Shown: positions 51,937 to 61,531, numbered from the stretch's first letter. The stretch is 64,000 nucleotides of DNA from Prosthecomicrobium pneumaticum (GCF_014199915.1 NZ_JACHOO010000002.1:62001-126000); one strand, 5' to 3'. A program made the numbers and translations. Notes: a model not told the origin generated them from the sequence alone.

Positions 51937-52935
51937 TCAGCCGCCTGCAACGGCGACCGGACGCCCTTCCCGCACCGAACGGAGCGCCGCATCGGCGAGC
52001 GCCAGCGCCTTCAGCCCGTCCTCGCCCGAGGGCGACACCTTCGCCCCTTCCGAGACCGCGGCGATGAAGGCGGCGATCTCGTTGCGATAGGCCGCGGTGT
52101 AGCGCGTCATGAAGAAATCGAGCAGCGGCTCGCGGCGATAGCCGTCGCCATTCGCCACCTCGACATTCGTCGCGCGGACATTGTCGGCCGAGACGAGGCC
52201 TTTCGAGCCGTGCACCTCGATGCGCTGGTCATAGCCATAGGTGGCGCGGCGCGAATTGGAGATCGTCGCGATCCGCCCGCTCGCGGTGGTCAGCACGAGG
52301 CTGGCGCTGTCGTAATCGCCGAGCGCCCCGATCGCCGCATCGACGAGGACCGAGGCGGCGGCATAGACGGTCACCGGCTCCTCGCCGAGGAGGAAGCGCG
52401 CCATGTCGAAATCATGGATCGTCATGTCGCGGAACAGCCCGCCCGAGCGGCGGATGTATTCGGCCGGCGGCGGTCCGGGATCGCGCGAGACGATCGACAC
52501 CATCTCGACCGCGCCGATCGCCCCGGCGTCGATCTGCCGGCGCACCTCGATGAAGTTCGGATCGAACCGACGGTTGAAGCCGACCATCAGCACGGCGCCC
52601 TCCGCCTCGACCACCGCGAGGCAGCGCTTCACCCGCTCGATGTCGAGATCGATCGGCTTCTCGCAGAAGATCGCCTTCTTCGCCCGCGCCGCCCGCTCGA
52701 TCATCGTCGCGTGGAGGTCGGTCGGCGTGGTGATCAGCACGCCGTCGATGTCGTCGGCGTCCATGATCGCGTCGACGCTGCGCACCGCGGCACCGGCCTG
52801 CGCGGCGAGCGCCTCGGCCGCCGCCGGCACCGCATCGGCGACGGCGACGAGGGTGGCGCCCGGCGTCGCGGCGATCGCGCCGGCATGGACCTTGCCGATC
52901 CGCCCGGCGCCCAGAAGACCCAGTCTCAAGCTCAT
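51937..52935 (-). CDS. iolG: Inositol 2-dehydrogenase
   Basis: A 332-residue NAD-dependent oxidoreductase (Gfo/Idh/MocA family) that turns myo-inositol into 2-keto-myo-inositol, the first step of inositol catabolism. Rossmann motif GLLGAGRIGKVHA, the EKP motif (AIFCEKPIDLD) with its catalytic Lys, and FRDMTIHDFDMARFLLG with the Asp/His pair are intact. It is last in the transporter operon, 21 bases after the ATPase gene, so uptake and first oxidation are co-expressed. The later iol enzymes are on the plus strand from 57115. No iolA is in the window. Confidence 0.93.
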   Translation of the reverse strand: MSLRLGLLGAGRIGKVHAGAIAATPGATLVAVADAVPAAAEALAAQAGAAVRSVDAIMDADDIDGVLITTPTDLHATMIERAARAKKAIFCEKPIDLDIERVKRCLAVVEAEGAVLMVGFNRRFDPNFIEVRRQIDAGAIGAVEMVSIVSRDPGPPPAEYIRRSGGLFRDMTIHDFDMARFLLGEEPVTVYAAASVLVDAAIGALGDYDSASLVLTTASGRIATISNSRRATYGYDQRIEVHGSKGLVSADNVRATNVEVANGDGYRREPLLDFFMTRYTAAYRNEIAAFIAAVSEGAKVSPSGEDGLKALALADAALRSVREGRPVAVAGG

Positions 52936-52956
52936 CTTTGCTCCCCCGATTGCGGC

Positions 52957-53784
52957 TCAGACCATGCCGTCGAGATCGTCGGACAGGGATTGCAGTTCCT
53001 TGTCGCCGGCCATCAGATTCTGCAAGGCGTCGATCGTGATCTCGGATTTCCGATAGGTGCCGAGCGTCTTGCCGCGGTTGAGCACGGTGAAGGCGTTGCC
53101 GACCGCATAGGCATGGCGGACATTGTGCGTGATGAAGATGACGCCGAGGCCGCGATGGCGCACCTGGCTCACATATTTCAGCACCATCGAGGTCTGGGCG
53201 ACGCCGAGCGCCGAGGTCGGCTCGTCGAGGATCAGCACCTTGGCGCCGAAATAGACCGCCCGGGCGATCGCGACGCACTGCCGCTCGCCGCCGGACAGCG
53301 TGCCGACCGCCTGGCGCGGATCGCGGATGTCGATGCCGATCCGCTTCATCTCCTCGCGCGCCACCCGGTCGGCGAAGCCCATATCCATGAAGGAGAGCGG
53401 CCCGACGCGGCGGATCGGCTCGCGCCCCATGAAGAAATTCCGCGTGATCGACATCAGCGGGATCATCGCGAGATCCTGGAACACCGTCGCGATGCCGGCA
53501 TCGAGCGCGTCGCGCGGCGTCGAGAAGGCGACCGGCCGGCCCTCGACGAGGAAGTCGCCGCTCGTCGGCTTATGGACGCCCGACAGCGTCTTGATGAGGG
53601 TCGACTTGCCGGCGCCGTTGTCGCCGAGCAGGCAGAGCACCTCGCCCGCCCGCACCGTCAGCGACACGCCGGCGAGCGCGACCACCGGACCGAAATGCTT
53701 GACGAGATCGCGCACCTCGATCAGCGGCCGGCCCGGCTCGGGGCGGACGGCGGCATCGGGCGTTGAGGCGATGGCGGCCGACAT
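52957..53784 (-). CDS. Inositol ABC transporter ATPase
   Basis: A 275-residue single-domain ATP-binding subunit: Walker [11 protein letters not shown]-loop VFQDLAM, signature [15 protein letters not shown], Walker [14 protein letters not shown]-loop ITHNVRHA. Like the ATPase at 23385 it is the short form instead of the fused CUT2 ATPase. An N-terminal extension of about 20 residues precedes the domain. It lies 11 bases after the permease gene and 21 before iolG. Substrate, inferred from iol context, is myo-inositol or a relative. Confidence 0.92.
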   Translation of the reverse strand: MSAAIASTPDAAVRPEPGRPLIEVRDLVKHFGPVVALAGVSLTVRAGEVLCLLGDNGAGKSTLIKTLSGVHKPTSGDFLVEGRPVAFSTPRDALDAGIATVFQDLAMIPLMSITRNFFMGREPIRRVGPLSFMDMGFADRVAREEMKRIGIDIRDPRQAVGTLSGGERQCVAIARAVYFGAKVLILDEPTSALGVAQTSMVLKYVSQVRHRGLGVIFITHNVRHAYAVGNAFTVLNRGKTLGTYRKSEITIDALQNLMAGDKELQSLSDDLDGMV

Positions 53785-53795
53785 GACGTCCCTCC

Positions 53796-54911
53796 TCAGC
53801 GCTCGCCGGTGACCCGGCGGCGGACCACATTGTTGAAGAGCACGGCGGTCAGGAGCATCAGGCCGAGGAAGACGAGGAACCAGTCGTTCGGCGCGCCGGT
53901 GAAGAGAATGCCCATCTGCACGACGCCGAAGATCAGCGCCCCGAACACCGCACCCACCACCGAGCCATAGCCCCCCGTCAGCAGGCAGCCGCCGATCACC
54001 GCGGCGATGATCGCCTCGAACTCCTTGAGCAGACCGCGGTCGGCGGCGGCGGAGCCGAACTCCATCACCTGGCAGGTGGCATAGACGGTGGCGCAGAAGG
54101 CGGTCGTCATGAAGAGGCCGATCTTCACCCGGCCGACCGGCACGCCGACATTCCTCGCCGCGTTCGCATCGCCGCCCGAGGCGAAGATCCAGTTGCCGAG
54201 CCGGGTGCGCGACAGCACGACATGGCCGATCAGCGCGAGGCCGGCCGCCCACAGCACGACGGCGGGAATGCCCTTCACCGCCGGATCGCCGTTCGGCAGC
54301 GTCGCGATGACACCCGTCTCGGCGAGCCAGACGAAGAGCCCGGAGAAGGCCTTGCCGGCGAACAGCGCCTGAACCCATGTGCCGTCCGCGAAATTGCGCA
54401 CGCCGCTGACGATCGTCCGGTTGGCGAAGAGGATCGACAGCGCGATCGTCATGCCGCGCAGGATATAGAGCGAGGCGAGCGTGACGATGAAGGAGGGCAG
54501 TCTTGTGCGCACCACGATCAGGCCGTTGAGGAAGCCGATCGCGAGCGCCCCGACGAAGGCGAAGAGCACGCTCAGTTCGATCGGCACGCCGAAATAGACG
54601 GTCGGGATGGCGATCATCATGCCGGCGAAGCCGATCATCGAACCGACCGACAGATCGAACTCGCCGCCGATCATCAGGAGCGCCGCGCCGGTCGCGATGA
54701 TGGTCAGCTGGCCGGCGACGGTCACCCAGTTGAGCACGCCGTCGGCGGCGAACATGCCGGTCCCGCCGGCGGTGACGCCGAAGAACAGGAAAACGAGGAT
54801 CGCCCCCGCGATCGCGCCGAGCTCGGGCATCGCCATCAGCCGGCGCAGCGTCGACTGGCGCTTCAGCCGCTCGTCGCGGATCGCCGTCAGCACGGCCTCG
54901 CGGTCCGCCAT
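53796..54911 (-). CDS. Inositol ABC transporter permease (CUT2)
   Basis: A 371-residue inner-membrane permease with about ten hydrophobic segments, [19 protein letters not shown] and [23 protein letters not shown] as family hallmarks. I start at ATG 54911 ([16 protein letters not shown]); a longer reading would run back over the terminator-like hairpin at 54948. It forms the channel of the importer with the binding protein at 54991 and the ATPase at 52957. Confidence 0.92.
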   Translation of the reverse strand: MADREAVLTAIRDERLKRQSTLRRLMAMPELGAIAGAILVFLFFGVTAGGTGMFAADGVLNWVTVAGQLTIIATGAALLMIGGEFDLSVGSMIGFAGMMIAIPTVYFGVPIELSVLFAFVGALAIGFLNGLIVVRTRLPSFIVTLASLYILRGMTIALSILFANRTIVSGVRNFADGTWVQALFAGKAFSGLFVWLAETGVIATLPNGDPAVKGIPAVVLWAAGLALIGHVVLSRTRLGNWIFASGGDANAARNVGVPVGRVKIGLFMTTAFCATVYATCQVMEFGSAAADRGLLKEFEAIIAAVIGGCLLTGGYGSVVGAVFGALIFGVVQMGILFTGAPNDWFLVFLGLMLLTAVLFNNVVRRRVTGER

Positions 54912-54947
54912 CCCTCGTCCTCCCTCGAAGTCCCGATCTCTGCGCAG

Positions 54948-54981
54948 AAAAAAGCCCGCGCGCGGGGTCGCCGCGCGCGGG
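54948..54981 (-). terminator. Terminator-like hairpin with T6 between binding-protein and permease genes
   Basis: CCCGCGCGCGG and its exact complement form an 11-bp stem over 5 bases, followed on the coding strand by GC and six T (54953-54948). It begins 9 bases after the binding-protein stop. As an intrinsic terminator inside the operon it would let only part of the transcripts continue into permease, ATPase and iolG. Confidence 0.7.
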
Positions 54982-54990
54982 AGGGACCGG

Positions 54991-55944
54991 TCAGCGATAT
55001 TCGCCGGCCAGCTTCTCGACGAGAGAGATGTTGTCCTTGGTGACGAAGCCCGGGCCGGTGTTGACATTGTTGGCCGGCATCACGCCGTAGCGGACATACT
55101 GGGTGAGGAACACCACCGGCAGATAGCCCTGCAGATAGGGCTGCTGGTCGATCGCCGCGTTGACGATGCCGTCCTTGATGCCGGCGGAGATGTCGGCCGA
55201 CAGGTCGAAGGTGATGAAGTTGTATTTCGACGTCTCGCCGGTATCGCGCAGCAGCTTGATCGTCGGCTCGGCGGAATTCGGGCCGAGCGCGAGGATGCCG
55301 TTGGTGTCCGGATGCGTCGTCAGATAGGCCTTCACCTTGTTGTAGACCTGTGTCGGGTCCTGCGTCGAATCGATCATCTGGTCGCCCAGCTCGACGCCGA
55401 GGGCGTCGGCATAGCCGCGGCAGCGTTCGACCGAGGCGACATTGGTGATGTAGTGGTTGACGCAGAGGAACTTCGTCACACCCGCGGCCTTCGCCCGCTC
55501 GCCGGCGCCCTTGCCGGCGTCGTATTCCGGCTGGCCGATATGCATCATCGCGCCGAGCTTCTTCGATTCCTCGGCCGTGCCGGAATTCACGGTGACGACC
55601 GGAATGCCCTTGGCGATGGCGCCCTCGATCGCCGACTGCAGCACGTCGAAATCGGCGATCGTGGTGATGATGCCGGCGGGATTGGTGGCCGCCGCCTGCT
55701 CGATGATGCGCGCCATGTCGGCGATGTCGCCGGTCGCCGGGTTGCGATACTCGACCGAGGTCTTCGTATCGGCGGCCGCGTTCTTCAGCGCGTTCTTGAT
55801 GACGTTCCACCAGGAATCGGTGTCGGGCGCATGGCTGACGAAGACGAAGCGTTCGCCCTCGGCATGGGCAACGGAGGCGGCGCCGAGCGCCACCGGCACC
55901 GCGACGGCCGCGGCGGACAGCAGTTTCACGAAGGACTTCAGCAT
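54991..55944 (-). CDS. Periplasmic inositol/sugar-binding protein
   Basis: A 317-residue family 4 binding protein. Signal peptide MLKSFVKLLSAAAVAVPVA with cleavage after AHA (about residue 28), then RFVFVSHAPDTDSWWNVIKNALKNAA and two Rossmann-like lobes. The AAATNPAGIITTIADFDVLQ and VVTVNSGTAEESK segments are in the sugar-contact regions. It captures the substrate for the permease and ATPase that follow. Location in an operon that ends with iolG makes inositol the probable ligand. A GGAA-N6-TTCC inverted repeat 71 bases upstream is a candidate operator. Confidence 0.9.
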   Translation of the reverse strand: MLKSFVKLLSAAAVAVPVALGAASVAHAEGERFVFVSHAPDTDSWWNVIKNALKNAAADTKTSVEYRNPATGDIADMARIIEQAAATNPAGIITTIADFDVLQSAIEGAIAKGIPVVTVNSGTAEESKKLGAMMHIGQPEYDAGKGAGERAKAAGVTKFLCVNHYITNVASVERCRGYADALGVELGDQMIDSTQDPTQVYNKVKAYLTTHPDTNGILALGPNSAEPTIKLLRDTGETSKYNFITFDLSADISAGIKDGIVNAAIDQQPYLQGYLPVVFLTQYVRYGVMPANNVNTGPGFVTKDNISLVEKLAGEYR

Positions 55945-56015
55945 TTTGGCTCCTCCCAGAGCGCGCTCCCACGGGGACGGTTGACCGGAATGTATCGGCC
56001 ACCGTTTTCTTTATT

Positions 56016-56029
56016 GGAACAAGCATTCC
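56016..56029. promoter_or_regulatory. GGAA-N6-TTCC inverted repeat in the iol divergent promoter region
   Basis: A perfect 4-bp inverted repeat with a 6-base spacer (CAAGCA) between the binding-protein gene and the divergent RpiR-type regulator. RpiR/IolR regulators use short inverted repeats of this kind. A similar GGAA-N6-TTTC lies at 57001 before iolC. Confidence 0.5.
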
Positions 56030-56132
56030 GTCTTGCTCCGATCCAAGTCAAGCGTAAAATCGCCCCGCGCAACCGCATCGCCGCGGCCGGACCGGCCGGA
56101 CGGGGCAAGGCGCGACGCAGCACGAGGACCCC

Positions 56133-56972
56133 TTGCCCGAACCCGCCCTTTCGCCGCCGGCCGATTTCGCGACGCTGCGCAGCACGCTGATCGCCCGCCA
56201 CGAGCAGTTGCCGAAGCGGCTCGCCCAGGTCGCCGCCTTCGCCCTCGCCAATCCGGACGACATCGCCTTCGGCACCGCGGCGAGCGTCGCCGAGAAGGCG
56301 ACGGTGCAGCCCTCGACGCTCGTCCGCTTCGCGCAGGCCTTCGGCTATCAGGGCTTTTCGGAGCTGCAGGCGGTGTTTCAGGACCGGCTGCGCGACCGCT
56401 TCTCGAACTACAATGCCCGGCTCTCGGCGCTCCGCGAGCACGCCGACGTCGCGAACGGCCGCTCGGCGCCGATCTTTTCGGGTTTCTGCGACGCGGTCGA
56501 GCGTTCGGTCGATTCGCTCCGCGAGCGGGTGCGCAGCGAGGATATCGACCGCGCCGTCGCGCTGCTGGCCGGTGCGGAGACGATCTACCTGATCGCGCAG
56601 CGCCGCTCCTATCCGGTCACCTCCTATATGAGCTACGCCTTCGGCAAGCTCGGGGTGAAATCGGTGCTCACCGGCTCGGCGCAGGGCACCGATCCCGAAA
56701 CGCTCTCCTTCGCCACCCCGCGCGACGCGGCGATCGCCATCTCCTTCACCCCTTACGCCTCCGCCACACTCGCCCACGCCCAGCAGGCGGCCGAGCGCGG
56801 CGTGCCGCTCGTCGTCGTCACGGACAGCCCCTTCAGCCCCCTCGCCGGCCGGGCGAAAGTGTGGTTCGAGGTGGTCGAGGCCGATTATGAGGGCTTCCGC
56901 TCGCTCTCCGCGACGCTTGCACTCGCCATGACGCTGACCGTCGCCGTCGCCGAGGCCCGCCGCACAGAATGA
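56133..56972 (+). CDS. MurR/RpiR-family regulator of the iol genes
   Basis: A 279-residue regulator. Residues 1-80 are the RpiR HTH (LIARHEQLPKRLAQVAAFALANPDDIAFGTAASVAEKATVQPSTLVRFAQAFGYQGFSELQ-type pattern); residues 130-250 are a SIS sugar-phosphate-binding domain (DRAVALLAGAETIYLIAQRRSYPV). IolR-like proteins of this family respond to inositol catabolic intermediates. Start is a TTG with GAGGA five bases upstream; no in-frame ATG exists before the HTH. It lies between the two divergent iol units and probably controls both. Confidence 0.9.
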   Translation: MPEPALSPPADFATLRSTLIARHEQLPKRLAQVAAFALANPDDIAFGTAASVAEKATVQPSTLVRFAQAFGYQGFSELQAVFQDRLRDRFSNYNARLSALREHADVANGRSAPIFSGFCDAVERSVDSLRERVRSEDIDRAVALLAGAETIYLIAQRRSYPVTSYMSYAFGKLGVKSVLTGSAQGTDPETLSFATPRDAAIAISFTPYASATLAHAQQAAERGVPLVVVTDSPFSPLAGRAKVWFEVVEADYEGFRSLSATLALAMTLTVAVAEARRTE

Positions 56973-57000
56973 TCAAAATGTTCTACGTTGACGGATTTCC

Positions 57001-57014
57001 GGAATTTATGTTTC
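57001..57014. promoter_or_regulatory. GGAA-N6-TTTC element before iolC
   Basis: One base off the perfect GGAA-N6-TTCC repeat at 56016, in an AT-rich stretch between the regulator stop and iolC. Candidate second operator of the iol regulator. Confidence 0.35.
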
Positions 57015-57114
57015 ATTCGGCCTCGCATCCGCAGCCGTCCACCCGAGGCAGGCGCGTGGCGGAGCGGGCATGAGCGGGCCGGCGGACGCGCCCGTACGGA
57101 AGGACGGAGGCGAC

Positions 57115-59055
57115 ATGGCCGACAGGCAAGGTTCGGGAGCGGCGGCGGCGGACCGGCTGGACGTCGTCACCATCGGCCGCTCCTCGGTCGACCTCTACGG
57201 CCAGCAGATCGGCTCGCGGCTCGAGGACATCCAGACCTTCACGAAGGCGGTCGGCGGCTGCCCCTCCAACATCGCGATCGGCACGGCCCGGCTGGGCTTG
57301 CGTTCCGCGGTGATCACCCGCGTCGGCGACGAGCAGATGGGCCGCTTCATCCGCGAGCAGATGGCGCGCGAGGGCGTCGCGACCGACGGCATCGCCACCG
57401 ACCCCGAGCGCCTGACCGCGCTCGTGCTCCTCGCCGTCGAGGACGAGGGCGTTTCGCCGATGATCTTCTACCGCACCGACTGCGCCGACATGGCGCTCTC
57501 GGAAGCGGACATCGACGCCGACTTCATCCGCCGCGCCGATGCGGTGGTCGTCACCGGCACGCATTTCTCGCGGCCCGATGCCGATGCGGCGCAGCGCAAG
57601 GCGATCCGCATCGCGCGGGAGGCCGGCGCCCGGGTCGTGTTCGACATCGATTACCGGCCCAATCTCTGGGGCCTCGCCGGCCACGCCGCCGGCTTCGAGC
57701 GCTATGTGAAGTCGGAGCACGTCTCGGAGCGGCTGAAGACCGTGCTCGGCGATTGCGATCTCATCGTCGGCACGGAGGAGGAGATCCGCATCGCCTCCGG
57801 CGCGGACGATGTCGCCGGCGCGCTGAAAACGATCCGCTCGCTGTCCGCCGCGACGATCGTGCTGAAGCGCGGCGCGATGGGCTGCATCGTCTATGACGGG
57901 CCGATCCCGGACGATCTCGAGGGGGGCATCGTCGGCCGCGGCTTCCCGATCGAGATCTACAACGTGCTCGGCGCCGGCGACGCCTTCATGTCGGGCTTCC
58001 TGCGCGGCTGGCTGAAGGGCGAGCCGCTTTCCACCTGCGCCACCTGGGCGAATGCCTGCGGCGCCTTCGCGGTATCGCGCCTGCTCTGCTCGCCGGAATA
58101 TCCGACCTTCGCCGAACTCGCACATTTCCTCGATCACGGCAGCGCCCAGAAGGCGCTCCGCAAGGACGCCGATCTCAACCATCTCCATTGGGCGACCACC
58201 CGGCGGGCGCAGCCCGACCGGCTGATGGCGTTCGCGATCGACCACCGGTCGCAGCTGGAGGACCTCGCCGACCGGCTCGGCGCCCCGCGCGAGCGGCTCT
58301 CCGCCCTGAAGGCCCTCGCCGTCGAGGCGGCGGCGAAGGTCGCGGCCGGCCGCCCGGGCTACGGCATGCTGCTCGATTCGACCTATGGCCAGAAGGCGCT
58401 GTTCCGCGCCGCCAAAGAGCCGTTCTGGATCGGCCGGCCGGTCGAGAAGCCCGGCTCGCGGCCGCTCGATTTCGACCACCTCGCCGATCTCGGCAGCCAT
58501 CTCGCCGAATGGCCGATCGGCCATACCGTGAAGTGCCTCTGCTTCTATCATCCCGACGACCCGCCGGATCTGAAGGCCCGGCAGGAGCGCGAGCTGTTGC
58601 GGCTCCACGATGCGGCGCGGACCGTAGGGCGCGAACTGCTCGTCGAGATCATCGCCGGCAAGCACGGGGCCCTCGGCGTCGAAACCGTCGCCACGGTGAT
58701 GGCGCGGCTCTACGATCTCGGCATAAGGCCCGACTGGTGGAAGCTCGAGCCGCAGACGAGCCCGGCCGCCTGGGCCGCCATCGACCGGGTGATCCTCGAC
58801 CGTGACCCTTATTGCCGCGGCATCGTGCTGCTGGGGCTCGACGCGCCGGAGGCGGAGCTCGCCGCCGCCTTCCGCGCCGCCGCCGGGAGCCGCATGGTGA
58901 AGGGCTTCGCCGTCGGCCGGACAATCTTCTTCGAGGCGGCGGAGGGCTGGCTGTCCGGCCGGATGACGGACGATGAGGCCGTCGCCGACATGGCGGCGAA
59001 ATTCGCCCGGCTCGTCGCCACCTGGGAGGCGGCGTCGGCGAGCGAGGCGGCGTGA
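57115..59055 (+). CDS. iolC: Bifunctional 5-dehydro-2-deoxygluconokinase / DUF2090 aldolase-like protein
   Basis: A 646-residue fusion. Residues 15-330 are a PfkB-type kinase (VVTIGRSSVDLYGQQIGSRL, AVGGCPSNIAIGTARLG, and the catalytic NVLGAGDAFMSGFLRG) that phosphorylates 5-dehydro-2-deoxygluconate. Residues 345-640 are a DUF2090 TIM-barrel (RLMAFAIDHRSQLEDLADRLG, GYGMLLDSTYGQKAL) regarded as the aldolase that cleaves the product, giving dihydroxyacetone phosphate and malonate semialdehyde. I use ATG 57115 with GGAGG just upstream; ATG 57070 with a weaker GGAG would add 15 residues. No separate iolJ is seen, which agrees with the fusion. Confidence 0.9.
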   Translation: MADRQGSGAAAADRLDVVTIGRSSVDLYGQQIGSRLEDIQTFTKAVGGCPSNIAIGTARLGLRSAVITRVGDEQMGRFIREQMAREGVATDGIATDPERLTALVLLAVEDEGVSPMIFYRTDCADMALSEADIDADFIRRADAVVVTGTHFSRPDADAAQRKAIRIAREAGARVVFDIDYRPNLWGLAGHAAGFERYVKSEHVSERLKTVLGDCDLIVGTEEEIRIASGADDVAGALKTIRSLSAATIVLKRGAMGCIVYDGPIPDDLEGGIVGRGFPIEIYNVLGAGDAFMSGFLRGWLKGEPLSTCATWANACGAFAVSRLLCSPEYPTFAELAHFLDHGSAQKALRKDADLNHLHWATTRRAQPDRLMAFAIDHRSQLEDLADRLGAPRERLSALKALAVEAAAKVAAGRPGYGMLLDSTYGQKALFRAAKEPFWIGRPVEKPGSRPLDFDHLADLGSHLAEWPIGHTVKCLCFYHPDDPPDLKARQERELLRLHDAARTVGRELLVEIIAGKHGALGVETVATVMARLYDLGIRPDWWKLEPQTSPAAWAAIDRVILDRDPYCRGIVLLGLDAPEAELAAAFRAAAGSRMVKGFAVGRTIFFEAAEGWLSGRMTDDEAVADMAAKFARLVATWEAASASEAA

Positions 59056-59110
59056 GGCGCCGTCCCCGCAGGGAGGCGGGGATGGCGAGGCGAGGGGGAC
59101 GCGTCCCACT

Positions 59111-59133
59111 CTCTCCCCCCTCGTGGGGGAGAG
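59111..59133. repeat. Palindromic repeat (CTCTCCCCC / GGGGGAGAG)
   Basis: A 9-bp stem with a 5-base loop, 55 bases after iolC. First of the palindromic elements that fill the 402-base iolC-iolD gap. Confidence 0.6.
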
Positions 59134-59207
59134 TTGGAGAGGGGGGCCTGGCGCAGAGCGGCGGGCACAACGGGGAGCCGGACGCCAACCGGTCGCTCCC
59201 GGTCTTC

Positions 59208-59282
59208 CCCTCTCCCGCGGAGCGGGAGAGGGCTTCGCCTCTTGGCGAGCGGAGCGAGCCTGGATGCGAAGGGTGAGGGTCT
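59208..59282. repeat. Dispersed palindromic element, copy A
   Basis: About 75 bases. It begins with an 11-bp stem CCCTCTCCCGC / GCGGGAGAGGG (3-base loop), continues GCTTCGC... and ends GAGCCTGGATGCGAAGGGTGAGGGTCT-like sequence; AGGGTGAGGG here pairs with CCCTCACCCT at about 59304. Copy B, about 78 bases with nearly the same plan, is at 62600. Confidence 0.7.
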
Positions 59283-59314
59283 CTTCGCGTCGACGAAGGA
59301 AGAGCCCTCACCCT

Positions 59315-59416
59315 GCCCTCTCCCGCAGGGCGGGAGAGGGTAATACCCGCCCTCTCCCGCAGGGCGGGAGAGGGTAATACCCGCCCTCCCCCGCGGGGCG
59401 GGAGAGGGCAATACCC
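59315..59416. repeat. Three tandem 34-bp palindromic units before iolD
   Basis: Units start at 59315, 59349 and 59383. Each holds a CCCTCTCCCGC...GCGGGAGAGGG-type stem followed by TAATACCC or CAATACCC. Units 1 and 2 are identical; unit 3 has a few changes. They end 41 bases before the iolD ATG. Confidence 0.8.
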
Positions 59417-59457
59417 GCCGGCGCGAGGTGGCGGAAAGAACGAGGGAGGGAGGATCG

Positions 59458-61305
59458 ATGAAGACCATCCGGCTGACCATGGCGCAGGCCGTGACCCGGT
59501 TTCTGGCGGCGCAGAGGACGGTGATCGAGGGCGAGACCGTGCCGCTCTTCGCCGGCGTGTTCGCGATCTTCGGCCACGGCAATGTCGCCGCGCTCGGCGA
59601 GGCGCTCTACGGCGTGCGCGACACGCTGCCGACCTATCGCGCCCATAACGAACAGGCGATGGCCCACGCCGCGGTGGCGTTCGCCAAGGCGAGCTTCCGC
59701 CGGCGGATGATGGCGGTCACCTCCTCGATCGGCCCAGGCGCCACCAATATGGTCACCGCCGCCGCCCTCGCCCATGTCAACCGGCTGCCCGTGCTGCTCC
59801 TGCCCGGCGACGTGTTCGCCAATCGCCGGCCGGATCCGGTGCTGCAGCAGGTCGAGGGCTTCGCCGACGGCACGGTATCGGCGAACGACTGTTTCCGCCC
59901 CGTATCGCGCTTCTTCGACCGGATCACCCGGCCGGAACAGATCGTCACCGCCCTGCCCCGCGCGCTCGCGGTCCTGACCGACCCGGCCGAATGCGGGCCG
60001 GTCACGCTCGCGCTCTGCCAGGACGTCCAGGCCGAGGCCTATGACTATCCGGAGGCCTTCTTCGCCGAGCGGGTGTGGACGCCGCGCCGCGTGCGGCCCG
60101 ATGCCGACGAATTCGCCGCGGCGCTCGCCGCGCTCGGCAAGGCCGAGAAGCCGCTCGTCATCGCCGGCGGCGGCGTGCTCTATTCCGGCGCGAGCCCGGC
60201 GCTGACGGCCTTCGCCGAGCGGCACGGCATCCCCGTCGCCGAGACGCAGGCCGGCAAGTCCTCGCTGCCCGCGGCGCACCCGCTCAACATGGGCGCGATC
60301 GGCGTCACCGGCACCGCGGCGGCGAACGCCCTCGCCGAAGAGGCGGACGTCGTGCTCGCCGTCGGCACGCGGCTGCAGGATTTCACCACCGGCTCCTGGG
60401 CGCTCTTCAAGGGCGAGCGGCAGACGCTGATCGGCCTCAACACGCAGCTCTTCGACGCGATGAAACATCGCGCCCTGCCGCTTCTCGCCGATGCCCGCGT
60501 CGGGCTGGAGATGCTGTCGGCCGAGCTCGCCGGCTGGCGTGCGCCGGCAGGGTGGACAGAGGCCGCCGAAGAGGGCCGCGGCGGCTGGTTCGCCGAGGCC
60601 GGCAAGGTGACCGCGGCGACCAATGCCGAGCTGCCGTCCGATGCGCAGGTGATCGGCGCGGTGCAGCGGGTGATGGGGTCGGAGGCGACGCTCGTGTGCG
60701 CCTCGGGCGGTCTGCCCGGCGAGTTGCACAAGCTCTGGCAGGCCGGCGCGCCGGGCTCCTACCATCTCGATTACGGCTTCTCGACCATGGGCTACGAGAT
60801 CGCCGGCGGGCTCGGCGTCAAGATGGCGAAGCCTGACGAGGAGGTCGTCGTGATGCTCGGCGACGGCTCCTATCTGATGATGAATTCGGAGATCGCCACC
60901 TCGGTGATGCTCGGGCTGAAGCTCACCATCGTCGTGCTCGACAATTCCGGCTTCGGCTGCATCAACCGGCTGCAGATGGCGACCGGCGGGGCGAACTTCA
61001 ACAATCTGTTCCGCGACACGAAACACGCCGTGCTGCCGGCGATCGACTTCGCGAAACATGCCGAAAGCCTCGGCGCGATCGCGAGGAAGGTCGCCTCGAT
61101 CGGCGAACTGGAAGCCGAGCTCGCCGCCGCGAAGGCGAATGACCGCACGACCGTGCTCGTCATCGACACCGACCCCTTGATCTCGACCGAGGCCGGCGGT
61201 CATTGGTGGGACGTCGCGGTGCCGGAAGTGAGCGACCGCCCCGCCGTCCGGGCCGCGCGCGAGGCGTACGAACGGGCGGTGAAGGCGCAGCGGGTGTTGA
61301 ATTGA
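59458..61305 (+). CDS. iolD: 3D-(3,5/4)-trihydroxycyclohexane-1,2-dione hydrolase
   Basis: A 615-residue thiamine-diphosphate enzyme that opens the ring of the inositol intermediate to 5-deoxyglucuronate. The catalytic Glu region (PTYRAHNEQAMAHAAVAFAK), the family SSIGPGATNMVTAAALA stretch, and the ThDP motif GDGSYLMMNSEIATSV ... NSGFGC are intact. ATG 59458 follows GGGAGGGAGGA. It is separated from iolC by 402 bases of palindromic repeats and from iolE by 226 bases with more repeats. Confidence 0.95.
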   Translation: MKTIRLTMAQAVTRFLAAQRTVIEGETVPLFAGVFAIFGHGNVAALGEALYGVRDTLPTYRAHNEQAMAHAAVAFAKASFRRRMMAVTSSIGPGATNMVTAAALAHVNRLPVLLLPGDVFANRRPDPVLQQVEGFADGTVSANDCFRPVSRFFDRITRPEQIVTALPRALAVLTDPAECGPVTLALCQDVQAEAYDYPEAFFAERVWTPRRVRPDADEFAAALAALGKAEKPLVIAGGGVLYSGASPALTAFAERHGIPVAETQAGKSSLPAAHPLNMGAIGVTGTAAANALAEEADVVLAVGTRLQDFTTGSWALFKGERQTLIGLNTQLFDAMKHRALPLLADARVGLEMLSAELAGWRAPAGWTEAAEEGRGGWFAEAGKVTAATNAELPSDAQVIGAVQRVMGSEATLVCASGGLPGELHKLWQAGAPGSYHLDYGFSTMGYEIAGGLGVKMAKPDEEVVVMLGDGSYLMMNSEIATSVMLGLKLTIVVLDNSGFGCINRLQMATGGANFNNLFRDTKHAVLPAIDFAKHAESLGAIARKVASIGELEAELAAAKANDRTTVLVIDTDPLISTEAGGHWWDVAVPEVSDRPAVRAAREAYERAVKAQRVLN

Positions 61306-61312
61306 AGGCGGC

Positions 61313-61338
61313 TCCCTCTCCTGCAAACGGGAGAGGGA
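61313..61338. repeat. Palindromic repeat after iolD
   Basis: TCCCTCTCC and GGAGAGGGA form a 9-bp stem with an 8-base loop, 8 bases after the iolD stop; a shortened relative of the elements at 59208 and 59315. Confidence 0.6.
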
Positions 61339-61369
61339 CGGCCGGCGGGCGAGAAGCCGTCCTCTTCGT

Positions 61370-61450
61370 CCGTCATCCCCGCGAAGGCGGGGATCCATTA
61401 AACAGAAGGGCGCTCGGCGTTATGGATCCCCGCCTTCGCGGGGATGACGG
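61370..61450. repeat. Long perfect inverted repeat between iolD and iolE
   Basis: Two 29-bp arms (61370-61398 and 61422-61450) are perfect complements around a 23-base loop. The arm core GTCATCCCCGCGAAGGCGG is a palindromic sequence familiar from many alphaproteobacterial genomes. A degraded copy is at 62456. Confidence 0.85.
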
Positions 61451-61531
61451 GCGGTCAGCACTGATCCGGCCCGAGGCACCGAACGGACGGGCCGAAAGGG
61501 CGGACACCCGCCGGAGGGGGAGGAAGGCAAG

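Noticed and set aside
59315-59416. Three tandem repeats that could suggest a CRISPR array
   Set aside because: The units are contiguous 34-bp palindromic copies without unique spacers, and no cas gene is near; they belong to the palindromic repeat family.
59052-59582. Open frames inside the iolC-iolD gap
   Set aside because: They are made of repeat sequence, read in several frames on both strands, and have no family resemblance.
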